A stretch of DNA of 23,546 nt, from positions 1 through 23,546 of the forward strand of contig CAYVDH010000034.1 of NCBI GenBank assembly GCA_964450355.1, read 5' to 3'. A program made the translations under genes and the position numbers. This document shows, in pieces, positions 13,830 through 21,604 of the stretch. Position 1 is the first letter of the stretch; every line of letters begins with the position of its first letter. Origin of the DNA: CAYVDH01 sp964450355. GTDB lineage: Bacteria > Bacteroidota > Bacteroidia > NS11-12g > UBA955. The notes below the pieces were generated by a model. The model saw nothing but the letters and a program-made list of their open reading frames with translations. It was not told where the DNA came from and ran no database searches.

Positions 13830-15882
13830 AAACATACAGAGCATTTTCCCTTTTAAAATATTTTAATTCAGAAACTACTGTCACTGGGAATCCAGTTTCA
13901 AAAGGCTCCCATTCGTTGTTAATGTTTAAAACATAAACACCATTATTACTTCCACAAAACCATTTTCCATTGGCATACAATACACAGTTGACTGGGAAAT
14001 TACTCAAGCCTTTGGATTGGTTTACAAAAGTTTCTCCATTGTCATAACTGAATAAAATCCTGTTGAATTCTGTATTTTCTTTATCAAATCCATCTATAGC
14101 CAATGCAATTATTCCATCTATATTGACATGTATATCAGAAATACTACGCCACAACAATAAAGGACAATTTTTAGTATAATCATACCAACTCTCTCCTCCA
14201 TCATTACTATAAAACAACTTATTGACCAGTGCAGCTCCCCAAGTGGCATCATCTTTAGCCATCCAAATTTCATTATTGTCATCTGGATTAACCCACAATG
14301 CTTTGATGTCTCGGTCAACTTTTAATTGTGAGGTGATTAATTCAAAATTGGATTCATTAGTCTTTTTGTACAAATTCTTATTTGCTAAATAAAAAGTTTT
14401 GGTTTTTTTGTGGAATCCCATGCGGTAATCAAACCACAGGGTTTGTTCTCCAGCATGCTCATAATCTATCATCATACCATTTTGAGTTAATTTATAATTC
14501 TGTTTACCATAAGAAACAAAAAAATCATTGCTGTCATTACATGCTACTACCCTACCACCATCTCCATAATAAACCAAAGAATGCCATGTAGAATTCATAA
14601 ATCTGAATATGCCATTGTCTTGTGTTCCTGTCATCATTACACCTTGTTCGTTGATATCAAATCCAAACAACAATGCCGTATTGAGGTTGCTATTTTGACT
14701 TAAACTTCTCCAGGTTTTACCTTCGTCTTCACTCCAGTCAATGCCTCCATCTGTTGCTATATATAAATGATTGTTTTTAGTTAAATGGATATAATTGATA
14801 TCATCATGTGTATTTTGGGTGTTGCCTACATTAGGATTTGTAATGGTTTCAGCATTGCTTAGTTTGTCATTTAACTTGTGTAGTCTCACTCCACCTATAA
14901 ACACTTGTTCTTGTTTGCTTAATTCATTGTAAACACTACTCATTACAAATCTGAAAAAATTAGGAGGTACAGTATTGATTCCAGTTAATTTAGGTTCATT
15001 AAGACTGTCAGTATTTGCAATAAACAAATGACATTTGGATGAACTTATTCCTACATAAATTTTTTTGAAATTGGATTTAGAAAAACATAAATTAATACGA
15101 GAATATTGGCTTGGTTTAATTCCTAATTTTTGAAAAAAACCTGATGATACATTGACCCAATTTGTTCCTCCATCATTTGACATTAACAATTCATTGCCAG
15201 CAACAAATAGTTGTTTTTCATTTTTAGGATTTACTACTATATTTTTTAAAGTGAACCCTGGTTTTTCTATGGATTTCCATGTTTGAGCTTTGTCTTGACT
15301 GAGGTAGATAGTTTTATCTGAAATTGCTATGATTTTATTTTCTTTTTTATTGTCAATTATTGCTACATCATTCATTAACTCTAATTGATATTCTTGAGGG
15401 TTAAATTGCAAACTGTTTCTTATCCATGTTTCACCACCGTCAAACGACTCAATTAGACCAAAACCGTATTGTTTTGAGTTTCCAATATCCATTGAAGCCG
15501 ATGCCAATAAATGATTCTCATCATTTTTAAAGCCTAAGATTTGATTGATCCCTGTAGAAAATGGGAAAGTTAATTTTTGTTGCCAAGTAATTCCTCCATC
15601 TATGGATTTAAACAAACCAGAAGTGGCATGGCCTGCATAAACGATTTGCTTGTTTTTAGGATGGACATACACACACATGAATCTTCCGGCACCTGTAGCA
15701 CTCCATTCATTAGTATCCGACAATGGGGTTGGCGCCCCAAAAGGGCCTATTGATTCCCATTCGCCTCGTTTGTACGAAGCTGAATAAGTAACTTTATTTG
15801 AATTGTTATTTACCTTTTTTTTAGACTTGCATTGACACAAAAAAACAAGAATAAAAACAAGAAATGAGGATAAAATTCTCAT
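13792..15882 (-). CDS. Exported Asp-box (BNR / VPS10-sortilin-like) repeat protein
   Basis: The 696 residues start with a hydrophobic signal (MRILSSFLVFILVFLCQC); Cys16 or Cys18 followed by a Lys-rich stretch suggests a lipoprotein, but the lipobox is poor. The rest is a beta-propeller made of Asp-box repeats, S/T-x-D-x-G-x-T-W, at about residues 93-100, 146-153, 195-202, 235-242, 384-391 and 559-566, with a weaker one near 620. Such proteins are exo-sialidase-like or VPS10/sortilin-like propellers in name; many bind carbohydrate or protein, and no catalytic triad of a sialidase (Arg triad, Tyr, Glu) can be seen. The gene starts 14 nt after the dehydrogenase gene hbd and its 3' end overlaps the convergent glycosyltransferase gene. 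No type IX tail is present. Confidence 0.85.
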   Translation of the reverse strand: MRILSSFLVFILVFLCQCKSKKKVNNNSNKVTYSASYKRGEWESIGPFGAPTPLSDTNEWSATGAGRFMCVYVHPKNKQIVYAGHATSGLFKSIDGGITWQQKLTFPFSTGINQILGFKNDENHLLASASMDIGNSKQYGFGLIESFDGGETWIRNSLQFNPQEYQLELMNDVAIIDNKKENKIIAISDKTIYLSQDKAQTWKSIEKPGFTLKNIVVNPKNEKQLFVAGNELLMSNDGGTNWVNVSSGFFQKLGIKPSQYSRINLCFSKSNFKKIYVGISSSKCHLFIANTDSLNEPKLTGINTVPPNFFRFVMSSVYNELSKQEQVFIGGVRLHKLNDKLSNAETITNPNVGNTQNTHDDINYIHLTKNNHLYIATDGGIDWSEDEGKTWRSLSQNSNLNTALLFGFDINEQGVMMTGTQDNGIFRFMNSTWHSLVYYGDGGRVVACNDSNDFFVSYGKQNYKLTQNGMMIDYEHAGEQTLWFDYRMGFHKKTKTFYLANKNLYKKTNESNFELITSQLKVDRDIKALWVNPDDNNEIWMAKDDATWGAALVNKLFYSNDGGESWYDYTKNCPLLLWRSISDIHVNIDGIIALAIDGFDKENTEFNRILFSYDNGETFVNQSKGLSNFPVNCVLYANGKWFCGSNNGVYVLNINNEWEPFETGFPVTVVSELKYFKRENALYVSTFGRSLWRYGF

Positions 15883-15896
15883 TTAAAGTTTGCTTT

Positions 15897-16784
15897 TTAT
15901 TTGAATTTCGGTGCTACTATCAATTCTTTTCCGCCAGATGAATAGTCGTAAAAACCTCTGCCTGATTTAACTCCTAAGTCACCAGAAGTTACCATGTTTA
16001 CTAACAATGGTGAAGGAGCATATTTTGGGTTCCCTAATCCATCGTTCAACACATTCATGATGGCAAGACAAACATCTAATCCAATAAAATCAGCTAATTG
16101 AAGTGGACCCATCGGATGTGCCATACCCAATTTCATTACTGTATCTATTTCTTCGACTCCAGCTACACCTTCATTCAAAGTAATGATGGCTTCGTTGATC
16201 ATAGGCATTAAGATTCTGTTAGCTACAAATCCAGGATAATCGTTCACTAATGTAGGAACTTTACCTATGGTTTTGCTTAATTCCATGATGGTGTTAGTCA
16301 CCTCTGTTGAAGTTTTATAACCATTGATTATTTCCACTAATTTCATTACTGGAACTGGATTCATGAAATGCATGCCTATTACTTTATCTGGTCGTGAAGT
16401 CACCGCAGCAATTTTTGTAATGCTTATAGACGATGTATTTGAAGACAAAATGCAATTAGCAGGGGCATTTGCATCGATGTCTTTAAACAATTGCAATTTG
16501 ATGTTTACATTTTCTGTTGCAGCTTCTACTACTAAATCAGCAGTGGAAACACCTTGTTTTAAATCTGTAGTAGTATTGATGTTAGCTAAGGTTGCTGTCT
16601 TAGCTTCTTCTGTAATGATTTGTTTGCTCACTTGCCTATCTAAATTTGAAGCAATTTTAGCTATTGCTTTTTGAAGAGCTGCTTCGTTAATATCAATTAA
16701 ATTGACACTAAAACCGTTCATTGCAAAAACATGAGCTATCCCATTTCCCATGGTGCCACAACCTATTACAGAAATATTTTTCAT
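15897..16784 (-). CDS. 3-hydroxyacyl-CoA (3-hydroxybutyryl-CoA) dehydrogenase
   Basis: The 295-residue cytoplasmic NAD(P)-dependent enzyme interconverts 3-hydroxyacyl-CoA and 3-oxoacyl-CoA in fatty-acid beta-oxidation or butanoate metabolism. It shows the N-terminal Rossmann motif GCGTMGNG (8-15), then SSNTSSIS (114-121), the catalytic GMHFMNPVPVMKLVE with His139 and Glu151, and the C-terminal dimerisation domain with NDYPGFVANRILMPMINEA and AHPMGPLQLADFIGLD. The length is that of the single-domain Hbd/PaaH type, with no hydratase fusion. It starts 59 nt after the di-haem peroxidase gene and is followed after 14 nt by the Asp-box protein, so it may be read with either. Function is certain at family level; chain-length preference is not. 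Confidence 0.94.
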   Translation of the reverse strand: MKNISVIGCGTMGNGIAHVFAMNGFSVNLIDINEAALQKAIAKIASNLDRQVSKQIITEEAKTATLANINTTTDLKQGVSTADLVVEAATENVNIKLQLFKDIDANAPANCILSSNTSSISITKIAAVTSRPDKVIGMHFMNPVPVMKLVEIINGYKTSTEVTNTIMELSKTIGKVPTLVNDYPGFVANRILMPMINEAIITLNEGVAGVEEIDTVMKLGMAHPMGPLQLADFIGLDVCLAIMNVLNDGLGNPKYAPSPLLVNMVTSGDLGVKSGRGFYDYSSGGKELIVAPKFK

Positions 16785-16801
16785 TTGATTAAATTTATGG
16801 G

Positions 16802-16809
16802 CAAAATTA
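16802..16809 (-). promoter_or_regulatory. Candidate -7 box upstream of the hydroxyacyl-CoA dehydrogenase
   Basis: On the minus strand TAATTTTG fits TAnnTTTG and ends 17 nt before the ATG at 16784. No -33 TTG is found at the usual spacing. It would separate the dehydrogenase from the upstream MbnP-MbnH unit. Confidence 0.35.
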
Positions 16810-16843
16810 ACCCAAATAATTTAATTCTAAATATTTTATTTGA

Positions 16844-17935
16844 TTATTTAAAAGGAGATTTAAACTTAGGATTGTTTACAAATTCAGTGTCTGTAAGGGT
16901 CTTTAAGAATTCAACAATGTCTTCTTTTTCTTGTGCTGATAAATTCAATTGAGCATTATGAGACAAAATATTGATGTCTAAATTTGGTGAATCTAATTTG
17001 ATGTTATCAGAATAAAAATCTAAAACTTCTTCTAGAGTTTGAAATCTTCCATCGTGCATGTAGGGCGCAGTTAATGCTACATTTCTTAACGATGGTATTT
17101 TAAATTTTCCATCGTCAGATTGCAAACCTGTGATGTTACCAAAACCTTTGTCTGTAAACACAGAGCTAAGCCCGTTGTTAGACATAGAACCGCTTGCGCT
17201 TGTCACCCCAAAGTATGGAATGTTACTATGACAATGAAAGCAATCTGCACCTCCAAGTTCAGTTGGCTTCATAAATAAATTCAAGCCTCTTAGAGCCGAA
17301 GCACTAATTACATTCAATGTATCTGTTCTACCCCACAATTGATCAATTTGAGCATTAAAAGACACCAAGGTAACTAGAAACTGTTCCAAAGCTTTACTTA
17401 AATGAACAGGTTGAATGTTAGATGTTTTAAACACCTGAGTAAACATTGGCTTGTATCTTTCAGATTTTTCAAGTTTCTGAACTGCATCATACAAGTTTAA
17501 TTTCATTTCATCATGAGCTTGAATAGGCAATAATACTTGTTCTTTTAAAGTAGTAACCCTTCCATCCCAAAAGAATTTTTTCATCCACATTAAATTGTAT
17601 AAGGGCATTGAATTGCGAGTACCTACTTGCCCAGTGATACCAACACTAAATCTGCGGCTATCAGCAAATGCTCTGCTTTGCCTGTGACAACCACTGCAAC
17701 TAAGCGTGCTATCACCAGATAAAATTGGATCGTAAAACAACATCCTTCCTAATAAAACCCCTTCTTCTGTTAAGGGATTATCAGTAGGCAAATTAAATTG
17801 CGGATACCAAGCTTTTCTCTCAATCAAATATGGTGTTAATGGTTTTTCGGTAATAACTACCTCTTGGTCTTTTTGACAACCAATAAAAACCAAAACTGAA
17901 AATAAACCTATTGAGAAAAAAATCTTGAATTTCAT
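16844..17935 (-). CDS. MbnH/MauG-like di-haem cytochrome c peroxidase family lipoprotein
   Basis: The 363-residue protein carries a lipoprotein signal (VLVFIGC, Cys20) followed by QKDQE, and two c-type haem sites, Cys80-x2-Cys83-His84 (CSGCH) and Cys232-x2-Cys235-His236 (CFHCH). The family features GRMLFYDPILSG, FFWDGRVTTL with Trp123, and APYMHDGRFQTLEEVLDFY are all present. Di-haem enzymes of this family either reduce peroxide or, as MauG and MbnH, use high-valent iron to oxidise Tyr/Trp side chains in a partner protein. Its ATG overlaps the stop of the MbnP-like gene by one base (TAATG), so the two are translationally coupled, as for known MbnP-MbnH pairs. That context favours an MbnH role over plain cytochrome c peroxidase. 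Confidence 0.87.
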   Translation of the reverse strand: MKFKIFFSIGLFSVLVFIGCQKDQEVVITEKPLTPYLIERKAWYPQFNLPTDNPLTEEGVLLGRMLFYDPILSGDSTLSCSGCHRQSRAFADSRRFSVGITGQVGTRNSMPLYNLMWMKKFFWDGRVTTLKEQVLLPIQAHDEMKLNLYDAVQKLEKSERYKPMFTQVFKTSNIQPVHLSKALEQFLVTLVSFNAQIDQLWGRTDTLNVISASALRGLNLFMKPTELGGADCFHCHSNIPYFGVTSASGSMSNNGLSSVFTDKGFGNITGLQSDDGKFKIPSLRNVALTAPYMHDGRFQTLEEVLDFYSDNIKLDSPNLDINILSHNAQLNLSAQEKEDIVEFLKTLTDTEFVNNPKFKSPFK

Positions 17936-18690
17936 TATTTAAAAGAATTAAATGTTATTGTACCGTTGGAGTTGCTCATGAATTTAACCATGATAGGATC
18001 AGGGTCGCCTGAATGTGAAAACGACCCATCAGTTTTCAAACTGTAATTCATGGCATTGTTAAAATATTTTTCAGCATTCACATCAAAAACAAATCGAGAA
18101 TTTTTGTTGATTGTTAAATCTTCCACATAAGTATAAGTTCTAGCATTTTTAAGTGTTGCCACATGAAATGAAAAACCAGACAAAATGCCCTTGTTTTTAA
18201 AAGTACCTTCAACAACATTAAAAATATAACCACCACTCCATCCCCAATGCATGTCGTTAACCGATGGATTCAATGGGTGAGTTAAAGCCCATTGGGCTGG
18301 ATTACCATGGTTGATAGGTGAATCAAGACCTACATCAAAACGAATTGATTTATAAGTCCCTTTGGGCACCTTATTGATAACAAAAGAATCTAATTTATCA
18401 TTTAAACTGATGAACCCGAAGGCATCTGGCACTTTCACCAATTCACCTGTTGGTTTTTCTAAAGTAAAATTAGAGAGCAAATATTTAATTTTTTGAAATT
18501 TAATGGTATCACCTGCGTTGGTAATAAAATCAGAATTCCAAGACAAATCAAAATTGTTGTATTTTGCATTGAACTTAAATGACAAACTCACGTTATCATT
18601 TACTTTGTCTTCTTCCTTTGGTGGATCATCGGTAGGTTTACAAGCGTTTAATATTAAAACTAAAAGAGTTAATTTATAAATTATTTTCAT
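17935..18690 (-). CDS. MbnP-like copper-binding family lipoprotein
   Basis: The 251-residue protein has a lipoprotein signal with lipobox LNAC (Cys17), followed by KPTDDPPKEED, an acidic sequence like the surface-export signals of Bacteroidota lipoproteins. The mature part is beta-rich and follows the MbnP pattern: SLSFKFNA, a Tyr/Leu block with KIKYLLSNF, RFDVGLDSPINHGNP, MHWGWSGGY (147-155), FSFHVAT (His176) and SFSHSGDPDP (His226). In characterised MbnP proteins a Trp is oxidised to kynurenine by the partner MbnH, creating a copper-binding site; candidate residues here are Trp134, Trp149 and Trp151 with His128, His148 and His176. The gene starts 2 nt after the M1 peptidase stop and overlaps the di-haem gene by one base. 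Metal binding is inferred from the family. Confidence 0.82.
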   Translation of the reverse strand: MKIIYKLTLLVLILNACKPTDDPPKEEDKVNDNVSLSFKFNAKYNNFDLSWNSDFITNAGDTIKFQKIKYLLSNFTLEKPTGELVKVPDAFGFISLNDKLDSFVINKVPKGTYKSIRFDVGLDSPINHGNPAQWALTHPLNPSVNDMHWGWSGGYIFNVVEGTFKNKGILSGFSFHVATLKNARTYTYVEDLTINKNSRFVFDVNAEKYFNNAMNYSLKTDGSFSHSGDPDPIMVKFMSNSNGTITFNSFK

Positions 18691-18692
18691 GG

Positions 18693-20627
18693 TTATTTTA
18701 TAATTATTTTTTGTGTTGTGTTAGTTGATTCTCCTATCAAATTTACGAAATATATCCCAGAATTCAAATAGTGAATATTGAATGTATCAATCTCTCCTAC
18801 TCTTAGTTTTTGTGTATAATCTCTAGTTAAAATTTGTTTTCCCGTAACATCGTAAATAACAATGTTTTCTATATCAAAATTTATAGGAGAAACATAAAAC
18901 ACTTTATCTGAAGGATTAGGATACAATAAAGTGGCTACTGATTCATACTTAGGGAAAATCATTTCATGTTTTGCCAACAACCACTCTTCTGGATCAAAAA
19001 CCAATTCTTTCACTTTAAAAGGCAAATCAATGTAATAGGTAAAAATGGCTTTGTTATTAGTATTGATTACAATTAAAGTATCTTTGATAGGAGATTTTAC
19101 CATTATCGGTATTGGCACATTGAATAAATCTACGGAAGGGTGACTTTGACTTTGAATGACATCTACTACCAATTGTTTTCCATTTTGAGTCCATATTATT
19201 TTGTAATTTGGATGACCTTCGCCTAATATCCAATCATTAAAATAATCTGTCAAATCCATGCCACTGCTTTGTTCAAAATAATATTTCAAATCCTTTTGAA
19301 ACGCGAACCCATAACTGATATTAGGGGCATTTAAATAACTTTTTATGCCGTTAAAAAACGCTTGGTCACCGATGGTCCATCTCAGTTGATGAAGTACCAT
19401 TGCTCCTTTTTGGTAAGTGGTTCTGTAATTAAAAAGTTCATCTACATCTAAGGTATCCCTTGATTTCACTGAACCATCGTTTGAAATTAGCACATCGTTT
19501 TTAAAACTTTTAAGCATGGTTAACCACTCGGACCGTGGTCTTAAAAAATCATAACACAATAAATTGCTGTATGTGGCAAATGCTTCATTCAACCATAAAT
19601 CGCTCCAACTACCGCATGTAACTTTGTCACCAAACCATTGATGGGCTAATTCATGAGCTATTAAATCGTAACTAAAATTCACCATGAAACTATTGGTTTG
19701 ATGCTCCATACCTCCTCCCCAAGTAAATTGAGTATGTCCATATTTTTCTTTGTAAAAAGGATAAGTGCCATACAAACTATCAAATAAGTTCATGATTTCA
19801 ACCGTTTTAACAGTTTTTGATTTAGCATCATTTAAATTTTGTGGGAAAACATAATTTTCAATTTCTAAAGGAGTGTTGGTACTTTTAAGCACCATGTTGT
19901 CTTTATAGTTAGCATATCTGCTTATTGAAATAGCTACCAAATAGGGCGCAATTGGGTAAGTGTGTTTCCAAGTATATCTTTTTTTATTAGCATTGGATTG
20001 TACGCTTTTTAAAACCCCATTAGATACACCTATATAAGGCGTATCGGTAGTCAATTGTATTTCTATCGAATCAATTTTATCATTTAAATTTTCTCTACAT
20101 GGCCACCAATAGGACGAACCATATGGCTCAGATAAAGTAGAGATAATAGGTCCTGAAAACACTACATCTCTGCTGTATGCTCGGGTTGTCATGTCGGGTT
20201 TGCCTTGGTAATAAAAAATAAAACTATCTAATTGCCCAGAATTAAGATTGGTAGGCAAATTAAATGTTACAACATTAAATCGATGATTAAATGCTAATTT
20301 TTGATTTTGATGCACTATGCTGTCGATGGTCAACTCATTTCTTAAATCAAAACTAATAACACTGGCATTTCCAGTAGCTTTAATCACATAAGATGCTTTC
20401 CCCAATAAATACCCATTATTGATGTTGGGTTCTAACTCAAGTTTTAAAAAAACGCATTCAATGTTTTGACCAGACACTCTTTTGTGTTGGTTTGATATAG
20501 AATGTTTATGCGCTTTATTTTTTCTAGAAATTTCTTCCAAAGCATTGGTCTTTATATCTACTTGAGCATTCAAACTGATATTTTGACACAAAAAAACAAT
20601 AATCGTTGCAAAAACAAATTTCATCAT
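18693..20627 (-). CDS. Secreted M1 family aminopeptidase with type IX sorting tail
   Basis: I place the start at ATG 20627 (or 20624): MMKFVFATIIVFLCQNISLN followed by AQ is a signal peptide. The longer frame begins with a TTG at 20654 inside a promoter-like box. Numbering from 20654, it contains the M1 substrate motif GGGMEHQT (313-320), the zinc site HELAHQW (His334, Glu335, His338) and NEAF with the third ligand Glu357, and the catalytic Tyr414 in TYQKGAM. Residues about 577-653 form a type IX secretion C-terminal domain: LYPNPSDKVFYV, then IYDVTGKQI, LNSGIYFVNL and a KIIIK end. It should remove N-terminal residues from peptides outside the cell. It is the first gene of a unit with the MbnP-like gene, 2 nt downstream. 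Confidence 0.92.
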   Translation of the reverse strand: MMKFVFATIIVFLCQNISLNAQVDIKTNALEEISRKNKAHKHSISNQHKRVSGQNIECVFLKLELEPNINNGYLLGKASYVIKATGNASVISFDLRNELTIDSIVHQNQKLAFNHRFNVVTFNLPTNLNSGQLDSFIFYYQGKPDMTTRAYSRDVVFSGPIISTLSEPYGSSYWWPCRENLNDKIDSIEIQLTTDTPYIGVSNGVLKSVQSNANKKRYTWKHTYPIAPYLVAISISRYANYKDNMVLKSTNTPLEIENYVFPQNLNDAKSKTVKTVEIMNLFDSLYGTYPFYKEKYGHTQFTWGGGMEHQTNSFMVNFSYDLIAHELAHQWFGDKVTCGSWSDLWLNEAFATYSNLLCYDFLRPRSEWLTMLKSFKNDVLISNDGSVKSRDTLDVDELFNYRTTYQKGAMVLHQLRWTIGDQAFFNGIKSYLNAPNISYGFAFQKDLKYYFEQSSGMDLTDYFNDWILGEGHPNYKIIWTQNGKQLVVDVIQSQSHPSVDLFNVPIPIMVKSPIKDTLIVINTNNKAIFTYYIDLPFKVKELVFDPEEWLLAKHEMIFPKYESVATLLYPNPSDKVFYVSPINFDIENIVIYDVTGKQILTRDYTQKLRVGEIDTFNIHYLNSGIYFVNLIGESTNTTQKIIIK

Positions 20628-20651
20628 GGTAATAAACAATAAAGACCATAA

Positions 20652-20659
20652 CAAAGGTA
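20652..20659 (-). promoter_or_regulatory. Candidate -7 box of the M1 peptidase-MbnP-MbnH unit
   Basis: On the minus strand TACCTTTG fits TAnnTTTG and lies 25-30 nt upstream of the two possible ATG starts. It overlaps the TTG at 20654, which argues against that codon as the translation start. A TTG stands only 14 nt upstream, closer than usual, so the -33 element is uncertain. Confidence 0.45.
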
Positions 20660-20690
20660 CAAAATATATTTAACAATGAAATTTGTAAAA

Positions 20691-20736
20691 TTTTAAAAAA
20701 GCCCCTGAATAGCCATAAATATGACCATCAAGGGCT
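20691..20736 (-). terminator. Intrinsic terminator of gldM-gldN
   Basis: On the minus strand AGCCCTTGA (from 20736) pairs with TCAGGGGCT (to 20700), a 9-bp stem with one mismatch, followed by a run of six T residues (20700-20695). It starts 31 nt after the gldN stop, and ends before the promoter of the M1 peptidase unit. Confidence 0.65.
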
Positions 20737-20766
20737 AATCATGTTAACTGTGTGTTTTCATGGTTT

Positions 20767-21603
20767 TTAAAATTGCCATAAGTCGTGTTCAAAAATGAAA
20801 ATATCATTTTTAATTTCATCAGATTTAATCAAAGCTGCTACGCCATTGTCTTCGTATTCTTCAAATTGATTGATGTACTGGTCATAAACATTGCTTTCAA
20901 ACACAATGTAACTATCAAAAATCCTCATTTGAAAGAAATCATCATAACTCAATCGAGCAGCATCGTTGTATCTATTAAACATTTCGCTTCTGGAGAGAAT
21001 ATGCCTTACTTCGTCCATTAAAATCCAACACAATGGCTGTTCATTTGCTTGAAAACCAGCATATGTTGGTGAAAAAATAGGTGCAATAGCTATGATTTTT
21101 GGTTTTAAAACAGAGTGCTTAGAATCAAAATTCCATTCCTCCATCACCCAAAACTTTTTTATCGTCGTATAATCCAATTGCTCATAAATTACAGTATCTA
21201 TTGCATTCGATGGGTCTTCAGGATCAACTGAGTATGAACTTACAATTTCTACAACTCCCCTTTCTTTAAAATTATTGATTGTAAACGATGAAGACAAAGA
21301 ATCGTTTTTATAAGGTATAATGTTCCCACTGAGAATGTTATCAGTTAAAATCTTATTCAACGGGTTTCTTGGCCAATCGAGTGGTTTATTCATTTTCTGT
21401 CTGGTATCTATGCACCTTATCACTCGTTTAGTGTATTTGACATTGGCTTCAATTAGGCTTGCATTTGGAACATAAGACCTATTTTTTACATGAATTTTAG
21501 GATAAGAAGTTCGTTCTGACGAAGTAATAAAATCATCGTATTTTATTTGAGAAAAACCTGTTATGGCTTTAAATATCAATGTAGTTAAAATTAATTTTTT
21601 CAT
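20767..21603 (-). CDS. gldN: Gliding motility / type IX secretion protein GldN (PorN)
   Basis: GldN/PorN is a periplasmic protein of the type IX secretion core, bound under the outer-membrane GldK ring and linked to GldM. The 278 residues have a signal peptide (MKKLILTTLIFKAITGFSQ). Family blocks are KRVIRCIDTRQKMNKPLDWP (about 59-78), an IKKFWVMEEWNFD segment, PKIIAIAPIFSP, CWILMDEVRH and the C-terminal EMFNRYNDAARLSYDDFFQMRIFDSYI with ESNVYD. It is somewhat shorter than the 330-340 residues of Flavobacterium GldN. The gene starts 1 nt after gldM, and a terminator follows it, so gldM-gldN end a transcription unit. Confidence 0.93.
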   Translation of the reverse strand: MKKLILTTLIFKAITGFSQIKYDDFITSSERTSYPKIHVKNRSYVPNASLIEANVKYTKRVIRCIDTRQKMNKPLDWPRNPLNKILTDNILSGNIIPYKNDSLSSSFTINNFKERGVVEIVSSYSVDPEDPSNAIDTVIYEQLDYTTIKKFWVMEEWNFDSKHSVLKPKIIAIAPIFSPTYAGFQANEQPLCWILMDEVRHILSRSEMFNRYNDAARLSYDDFFQMRIFDSYIVFESNVYDQYINQFEEYEDNGVAALIKSDEIKNDIFIFEHDLWQF

Positions 21604-21604
21604 T

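Noticed and set aside
16844..18690. Methanobactin biosynthesis cluster
   Set aside because: Only MbnP-like and MbnH-like genes are present; no precursor peptide, MbnB or MbnC is seen, and such pairs are common without methanobactin.
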